DNA of 5,407 nucleotides from Acidocella sp. (GTDB lineage: Bacteria > Pseudomonadota > Alphaproteobacteria > Acetobacterales > Acetobacteraceae). The translations under genes were made by a program, and so were the position numbers. Below are positions 1 through 5,407 of this stretch, one piece after another. Location: the NCBI GenBank assembly GCA_029077775.1, contig JAQNCU010000223.1:1-5407 (forward strand), given 5' to 3'. Position 1 is the first letter of the stretch. Each line of letters opens with the position of its first letter. Under the pieces are notes generated by a model that was given only the letters and a program-made list of their open reading frames with translations, made no database searches and was not told the DNA's origin.

Positions 1-2703
<2,703 letters not shown>

Positions 2704-2731
2704 CCTGTCGAGGCCGCCTCCAAATTGACAA

Positions 2732-3024
2732 TCACGTCGACGGGTTAAAGAATGCTGCTTCGTCGGCCACGACCTGCACATCGCCTTGAAGGGGCGCAGG
2801 TGAAGCTCCGAATAGGCACTCCAAGAACCATGCCAATAAGCGCACCAGAATCGACGTAAGCGCCTCTATTGCAGTGATCTTTTGGCTGAATTCCACCTCC
2901 GCCAGCATTGCTTCGACCCTGGCATTCTCCGCACACCAGTTCAAAGCCAAACCCGGATCAAGCGCCACCGTGAGGTCCACGATGCGGTCTAATTCGGCTC
3001 GGAACTCGGGTTGGCCAAGGATGC
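2732..3024 (-). other. Protein-like 3' tail in the relaxase frame, possible frameshifted continuation of the 128-aa gene
   Basis: From about 3024 down to the TGA at 2732 the 510-codon frame again reads like real protein: GQPEFRAELDRIVDLTVALD, then a hydrophobic stretch (ITAIEALTSILVRLLAWFLE) that could be a membrane or hydrophobic helix, then an Ala-rich tail. It follows the last codons of the 128-residue ORF in a neighbouring frame. No ATG with a good ribosome site opens it: a GTG lies near 2980 and the first ATG only near 2903. I read it either as the displaced C-terminus of the preceding gene after an indel near 3010-3025, or as the true C-terminus of a long relaxase. The sequence alone does not decide. 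Confidence 0.4.
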
Positions 3025-4264
3025 CTGCAGCTCGATAATCTGCAGCCCGAGCTCGCCCTGCCCCCCGTCGAGTGCCGCCAACCCTTTGAGTATTTTTTCG
3101 TTTTGCAGCGCGACGACCTGGAGCAACGATGTGATTTTTTGTAACTCGGTTCGCTCGCCTGGACGCGGCGTCACCAAATCCTTGATTAGAGATTTCATTT
3201 CCTCGGTATTGGATAGAGTGTGAATCGTCGCTGAATCGGTCAGGTTGAGGCCGCGCTCGTCCACGTGCTTCACCACATTCTGTCGGATCAGTAGCCGGTC
3301 TGCTTTGAGGCGTTCCTTTAACATCCCAAGCATCAGCTTCGGCGTCCACACCGGTATCGTCTGACGTAATGACATAATAGTTTCCTTTCGGTCTTAGCGG
3401 GGGCAGGTCAATATTTAAAAGCCGCGACCTGACTTCGGCTGCCTTTATGCGTTTACCGGCTGCTGCGCTGGCCTGGCCGATGTAACGGGTCAGGCTGTGG
3501 GCACCGCCGGCGGCATCTATGATGACTGGCACTTTCTCGCCCTGGGCCAGCCGAAACCCTTCCAGCGCAAAGGCCGCTATGAGCGCGTCACCTGACACTT
3601 CTGTTTGCCAGATTGTGAGGGCAATCGAAGCGAGAACACGAGGATCAATGCCGGTTCGTTCAGCTTGGGCACGTTGCTCGGGGGTCACTGCCGGCGCTGG
3701 GCGCTGCGCTGTTGTCAGACCAGCCTTTTCGATTGATGCGAGGACGTCTTGCCGCCCCTCCTTCTTTAACGCCGCGGCAACCGCCCAATTATGCCCGCCA
3801 GCAATATGGCGGCCACCGAATTCAAACTCAACAATGCGGCTGAGCTTTTCCCGACGCGCATAGTCATATTTCAACGGGATGATCGTTCCATTCCGGCGAA
3901 CCCGGGAATAGACACGGTGATCATGCGCCCGGCCATGTTTGATATGGATGGCTTCAACGAAGGGTTGGTTTTGAAACCCAAACTCCTTCTCAAAGAGCTG
4001 CCAGTAGCGCGCGTATTGTTGCTCCGTCCAAGGCAACTGGGGGTCAAGATGCACATGATAGAGCGGCTGCTTCGACCGCGCGTGGGAACATATTCGCGTC
4101 AGTTCAGCTATGGCGGCTTCGATATCTTCAGAGATAATCCCGCGGGTCGCACCGAGCAGTGCACCGTCATTTTGTCGGGTACTGCGGCGGTCGGCCAGAT
4201 GCCGGCCCAGCGCCGTGCCGCCAGGTCCGCGTGTTGCGCCCGAAATTACTGCGCCCGTGGCCAT
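2732..4264 (-). CDS. Relaxase / mobilization nuclease-like protein (open frame probably longer than the true gene)
   Basis: Relaxases nick oriT and lead the single strand into a conjugation channel. The N-terminal ~290 residues resemble a proteobacterial relaxase family of the mobilization nuclease type. They show GRHLADRR near the N-terminus, a segment at 67-75 (PLYHVHLDP), then the metal-binding histidine motif with H107, H110, H114 and H116 (HIKHGRAHDHRVYSR). A later segment at about 258-290 (GGAHSLTRYIG, IDLPPL) resembles the region closing the conserved part in such proteins. The start is well supported: AAGGAG lies 5 nt before the ATG, which overlaps the end of mobC by 19 nt, so translation is likely coupled. 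The frame remains open to 510 codons. However, from about residue 296 it overlaps a better-looking ORF (2989-3375) and turns Arg/Ala/Gly-rich and irregular, so the real product may end near 3394. No Tyr occurs before Y69, so the nucleophile is not obvious. The relaxase family call is solid; the 3' boundary is not. Confidence 0.82.
   Translation of the reverse strand: MATGAVISGATRGPGGTALGRHLADRRSTRQNDGALLGATRGIISEDIEAAIAELTRICSHARSKQPLYHVHLDPQLPWTEQQYARYWQLFEKEFGFQNQPFVEAIHIKHGRAHDHRVYSRVRRNGTIIPLKYDYARREKLSRIVEFEFGGRHIAGGHNWAVAAALKKEGRQDVLASIEKAGLTTAQRPAPAVTPEQRAQAERTGIDPRVLASIALTIWQTEVSGDALIAAFALEGFRLAQGEKVPVIIDAAGGAHSLTRYIGQASAAAGKRIKAAEVRSRLLNIDLPPLRPKGNYYVITSDDTGVDAEADAWDVKGTPQSRPATDPTECGEARGRARPQPDRFSDDSHSIQYRGNEISNQGFGDAASRRANRVTKNHIVAPGRRAAKRKNTQRVGGTRRGAGRARAADYRAAGILGQPEFRAELDRIVDLTVALDPGLALNWCAENARVEAMLAEVEFSQKITAIEALTSILVRLLAWFLECLFGASPAPLQGDVQVVADEAAFFNPST
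2989..3375 (-). CDS. Hypothetical mob-operon protein, 128 aa, overlapping the relaxase frame
   Basis: I do not recognise a family. The ORF runs from MSLRQTIPVW to a TAG at 2989. Three points favour it over the overlapping relaxase frame. AAAGGA lies 7 nt before the ATG. An in-frame TAA (3394-3396) lies 6 codons upstream of the ATG, as expected between two genes. The translation also has ordinary composition: Leu-rich, with alternating charges and an amphipathic stretch at about 78-120 (LQKITSLLQVVALQNEKILK and on) that could form a coiled coil. The N-terminal part looks helical and basic. It would be the third gene of the mobC-relaxase operon and might be an accessory mobilization or DNA-binding protein; that role is inferred from position only. 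The protein-like sequence after its stop lies in the relaxase frame, so the intact gene may once have been about 220 codons long. Confidence 0.55.
   Translation of the reverse strand: MSLRQTIPVWTPKLMLGMLKERLKADRLLIRQNVVKHVDERGLNLTDSATIHTLSNTEEMKSLIKDLVTPRPGERTELQKITSLLQVVALQNEKILKGLAALDGGQGELGLQIIELQASLANPSSEPN
3383..3388 (-). promoter_or_regulatory. Ribosome binding site of the 128-aa ORF
   Basis: Reading the minus strand, AAAGGA sits 7 nt before the ATG at 3375. It follows directly after an in-frame TAA at 3394-3396. This gene-gap-like arrangement is the main evidence that translation restarts here rather than continuing in the relaxase frame. Confidence 0.55.
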
Positions 4265-4635
4265 AGCTTCTCCTTGATCTTGTCCAGCGCCAATGCAGCA
4301 GATTTTATACGCGGGATCAGCGCTTCGATTTCTTCATGCTCGACTACACGGCCATCTTTGCGGGCCACCACGACAGCCTGAACCAAGGCGCCGCCCAGCT
4401 CTGCAACGACCTCCCGCAAAAACGAAACTTCCAGCACCAGCTCTGGTGGGTGCGCCCAAGTCGTTACTGGCCCCCGAGAGATGTTCAACGCATCGGCAAT
4501 GAGATGCCGCAGCCATGTCGCCGCCGAGACTTGGTCCGCCGAGGCATACCGCAAAACCGCAGCCTGTTGTTCGTGCGTCATGCGAACCAGAACTTGCCCC
4601 GGTAATCTACGCTTTTCTGAACCGCGCCGTGCCAT
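4246..4635 (-). CDS. mobC: MobC-like relaxosome accessory protein
   Basis: A small basic protein of 129 residues. MobC-type proteins bind near oriT and help the relaxase open and nick the DNA; they often repress their own operon. The N-terminus MARRGSEKRR is strongly basic. A short strand (QVLVRMT) followed by two helices (HEQQAAVLRYASADQ and SAATWLRHLIADAL) fits a ribbon-helix-helix DNA-binding fold. The C-terminal half (FLREVVAELGGALVQAVVVA, then EEIEALIPRIKSAALALDKI) matches the helical layout of the MobC family. I chose the ATG at 4635. It has GGAG 10 nt upstream, and translation further upstream runs into the GC-rich hairpin region with unnatural sequence; a TTG two codons earlier is possible. 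It ends 19 nt inside the relaxase gene and is the first gene of the mob operon. The family call rests on fold pattern plus context, not on a sequence search. Confidence 0.68.
   Translation of the reverse strand: MARRGSEKRRLPGQVLVRMTHEQQAAVLRYASADQVSAATWLRHLIADALNISRGPVTTWAHPPELVLEVSFLREVVAELGGALVQAVVVARKDGRVVEHEEIEALIPRIKSAALALDKIKEKLWPRAQ
4270..4275 (-). promoter_or_regulatory. Ribosome binding site of the relaxase
   Basis: A full AAGGAG lies 5 nt upstream of the relaxase ATG (4264), inside the last codons of mobC (which encode IKEKL). It fixes the relaxase start and points to translational coupling of the two genes. Confidence 0.8.
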
Positions 4636-4652
4636 CGCCAAACGTCTCCATA

Positions 4653-4744
4653 TCGACCGCAGGTTCGGGGTGCACGGGGGCGAAGCCCCCTGCCCAGTTG
4701 CGCGCGGATACGCGTGCATGGCTGGCTAACATCGATCTGCGGTC
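4653..4744. other. Candidate oriT / MobC-binding region
   Basis: This stretch lies just upstream of mobC, where oriT commonly sits in MobC-relaxase modules. It contains a perfect stem-loop, GGGGGC-GAA-GCCCCC (4676-4690). An 8-bp inverted repeat flanks it: GACCGCAG at 4655-4662 and CTGCGGTC at 4737-4744. A small imperfect repeat (CGCGGATACGCG) lies at 4703-4714. On the minus strand, TATCCGCG near 4705-4712 partly resembles the TATCCTG-type nick core of IncP-like systems. The repeats are seen directly; the oriT role is inferred from position and structure. Confidence 0.4.
4676..4690. repeat. GC-rich stem-loop upstream of mobC
   Basis: A perfect 6-bp stem (GGGGGC / GCCCCC) encloses a GAA loop, read as TTC on the mobC strand. 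No T-run follows it on either strand, so it is not a good intrinsic terminator. In the mobC transcript it would lie in the leader, 41 nt before the start codon, where it could affect translation; as DNA it could be an oriT hairpin. Confidence 0.7.
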
Positions 4745-4976
4745 ATTTCGTATTCGACAATACTGAAGCCGGCTGCATAACACTAATTTTTTCCACATTA
4801 ATTCTTTTGGCCTGGCGTATCTCTATAGTCAGGCGTGCGGATTCGTTCTGCGATTAGACTTTTTATGAAAACCGAATTTTGTTTTTCTACATCTAAGATG
4901 TATTGGATTTTTCGCTGCATTTTCTAAAACACGATTTTTCTAGGTGTTTGTCATCTGCCCTTCTTATACAAAATGA
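4745..4976. promoter_or_regulatory. AT-rich divergent intergenic region
   Basis: No convincing gene lies between the mob operon (leftward) and the recombinase side (rightward). Hand counting gives about 36 % GC for 4781-4980, far below the flanking genes. The region should hold promoters for both directions, but I found no pair of good -35 and -10 boxes. TATACA at 4965-4970 is the best -10-like word for the rightward genes, and it would place a start almost on the ATG at 4977. TTTTCCACA at 4789-4797 fits the loose DnaA-box consensus TTWTNCACA, and TTATACAAA at 4964-4972 misses it by one base. TTTTCTA occurs three times (4883, 4920, 4936) and GATTTTTC twice (4906, 4933). Confidence 0.5.
4888..4902. 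repeat. Perfect inverted repeat, candidate operator
   Basis: TACATCT and AGATGTA face each other across one central A, forming a 15-nt perfect 7-1-7 palindrome in the AT-rich divergent region. Its size and place fit an operator for a dimeric regulator. No regulator gene is identifiable in the window other than the MobC-like protein. Confidence 0.45.
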
Positions 4977-5267
4977 ATGGCCACAAAGCGCAGATCATGC
5001 CCCGTTCGGGGGGGACTCAACGATAGTGAGCAGATGGGCACATCTGGACTCATTTCGTATGCTGGCCATTCCGATCTGCCGCGCCACGTCTCTTTACCTT
5101 CTCAAGCCGAACAGACTTTACGAACCCTTGTTGAGTTACTTGCGCGCACTGCCGCCGCTGAGTTTCTCGCTGGCCACTTTGACCCGTCACCGCCCACCGT
5201 CAGGCCAATGGCGGCACCGAATACCGATAATGACCGTCCAGCCACCGCCTCTTTGCGTATCAAATAA
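4977..5267 (+). CDS. Hypothetical small protein upstream of the recombinase
   Basis: An ORF of 96 codons ending in TAA, in the same direction as the recombinase and 64 nt before it. I do not recognise a family. Residues about 43-65 (SQAEQTLRTLVELLARTAAA and on) form a clean amphipathic helix of the kind seen in small proteins encoded before serine recombinases. The first ~40 residues (MATKRRSCPVRGG and on) read less naturally, and the tail is Pro/Thr/Asn-rich. No clear Shine-Dalgarno precedes the ATG at 4977; an internal ATG at 5034 or a later start may be the real one. The competing longer frame at 4903-5343 reads as a shadow. Coding status is moderately likely; function is unknown. Confidence 0.45.
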   Translation: MATKRRSCPVRGGLNDSEQMGTSGLISYAGHSDLPRHVSLPSQAEQTLRTLVELLARTAAAEFLAGHFDPSPPTVRPMAAPNTDNDRPATASLRIK

Positions 5268-5319
5268 AATGCTTCCAACTGGTGGTTTTTATGTCTACCG
5301 TGCCGCCTTCCCCGTCTCC

Positions 5320-5323
5320 GGAG
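5320..5323 (+). promoter_or_regulatory. Ribosome binding site of the recombinase
   Basis: GGAG lies 7 nt before the ATG at 5331 and supports that codon as the recombinase start. Confidence 0.6.
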
Positions 5324-5330
5324 TGGTTTC

Positions 5331-5407
5331 ATGCGCGCGGTAGTCTACGCCCGGTATTCATCCGATCAGCAGCGTTCGGCCTCGATCGCCACCCGATCGG
5401 GCTTGCC
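5331..5407 (+). CDS. Serine recombinase, N-terminal fragment cut by the window end
   Basis: Only 25 codons are present. MRAVVYARYSSDQQRSASI is the classic N-terminus of the serine recombinase catalytic domain. In Y6-x-R8-x-S10, Ser10 would be the nucleophile that forms the phosphoserine link to DNA, with R8 in the active site. The YARYSSDxQ form is common in large serine recombinases and integrases, but resolvase versus integrase cannot be decided from this stub. After SI, the family usually continues as E/A-D-Q-x-R-x-C; here the frame reads ATRSGL, while the DNA resembles the expected codons with small length changes. This suggests sequencing errors at a contig end, or a damaged gene. GGAG 7 nt upstream supports the start. 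It probably moves or resolves the element carrying the mob genes. Confidence 0.8.
   Translation, partial: MRAVVYARYSSDQQRSASIATRSGL

Noticed and set aside
2725..2753. TTGACA with an AAGAAT word 17 nt downstream, a promoter-like pair on the plus strand
   Set aside because: It would fire antisense into the 3' end of the mob operon; the -10 word is poor and no plus-strand gene follows.
3791..4381. Plus-strand ORF of 196 codons opposite the relaxase and mobC
   Set aside because: It covers the conserved histidine motif of the relaxase on the other strand and has no recognisable domain; treated as a shadow.
4865..4927. 20-codon ORF starting MKTEFCFSTSK
   Set aside because: No ribosome site, chance-level length, and it spans the palindrome in AT-rich DNA.
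5000..5014. CCCCG-TT-CGGGG followed by more G residues
   Set aside because: A short hairpin inside a probable ORF with no T-run; not a terminator and too small to assign a role.
4903..5343. Plus-strand ORF of 146 codons before the recombinase
   Set aside because: It starts in AT-rich intergenic sequence, has irregular composition, overlaps the more natural 96-codon frame and runs past the recombinase start.
5291..5407. Open frame MSTVPPSPSPEWFHARG running across the recombinase start
   Set aside because: Weak ribosome site, and beyond 5331 it overlaps the clear recombinase N-terminus in another frame; a short leader peptide is possible but unsupported.

Overview
This window looks like a cut through a mobile or accessory region of a proteobacterium. 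The genes are moderately GC-rich. The proteins resemble proteobacterial families: a HindI/EcoR124-type HsdR, a MobC-like accessory protein with a relaxase, and a serine recombinase starting YARYSSDQQ. The genus cannot be told from the sequence. Both ends are cut inside genes, so the piece may be a whole short contig.

Layout. Positions 1-2703 (+) hold most of hsdR, the motor and nuclease subunit of a type I restriction-modification system. Roughly the first 160 residues, and presumably hsdM and hsdS, lie outside on the left. Only 28 bases separate its stop from the end of an oppositely oriented mobilization operon (4635 down to 2732, minus strand). That operon runs mobC-like gene, then relaxase, then a 128-residue hypothetical gene that overlaps the relaxase frame. 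The relaxase frame stays open for 510 codons, but only about the first 290 read like relaxase. The next ~120 codons look like an out-of-frame shadow of the 128-residue gene. The last ~95 codons read like protein again, so one or two frame changes (real or sequencing errors) are likely.

Positions 4636-4976 hold no convincing gene. This is the divergent control region. Next to mobC lies a GC-rich stem-loop with a wider inverted repeat, a plausible oriT or MobC-binding area. Beyond it is an AT-rich stretch (about 36 % GC by hand count) with a perfect 7-1-7 inverted repeat and DnaA-box-like words. To the right, on the plus strand, are a 96-codon hypothetical ORF (4977-5267) and the first 25 codons of a serine recombinase (5331 to the window end).

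How it fits together (inference). MobC and the relaxase would nick and carry the element during conjugation driven by a helper. The serine recombinase would integrate, excise or resolve it. The type I system would be host-defence cargo or the neighbouring locus. This is the logic of an integrative mobilizable element or mobilizable plasmid. No element boundary (att site) can be seen in this window, so the joining of the parts remains unproven.
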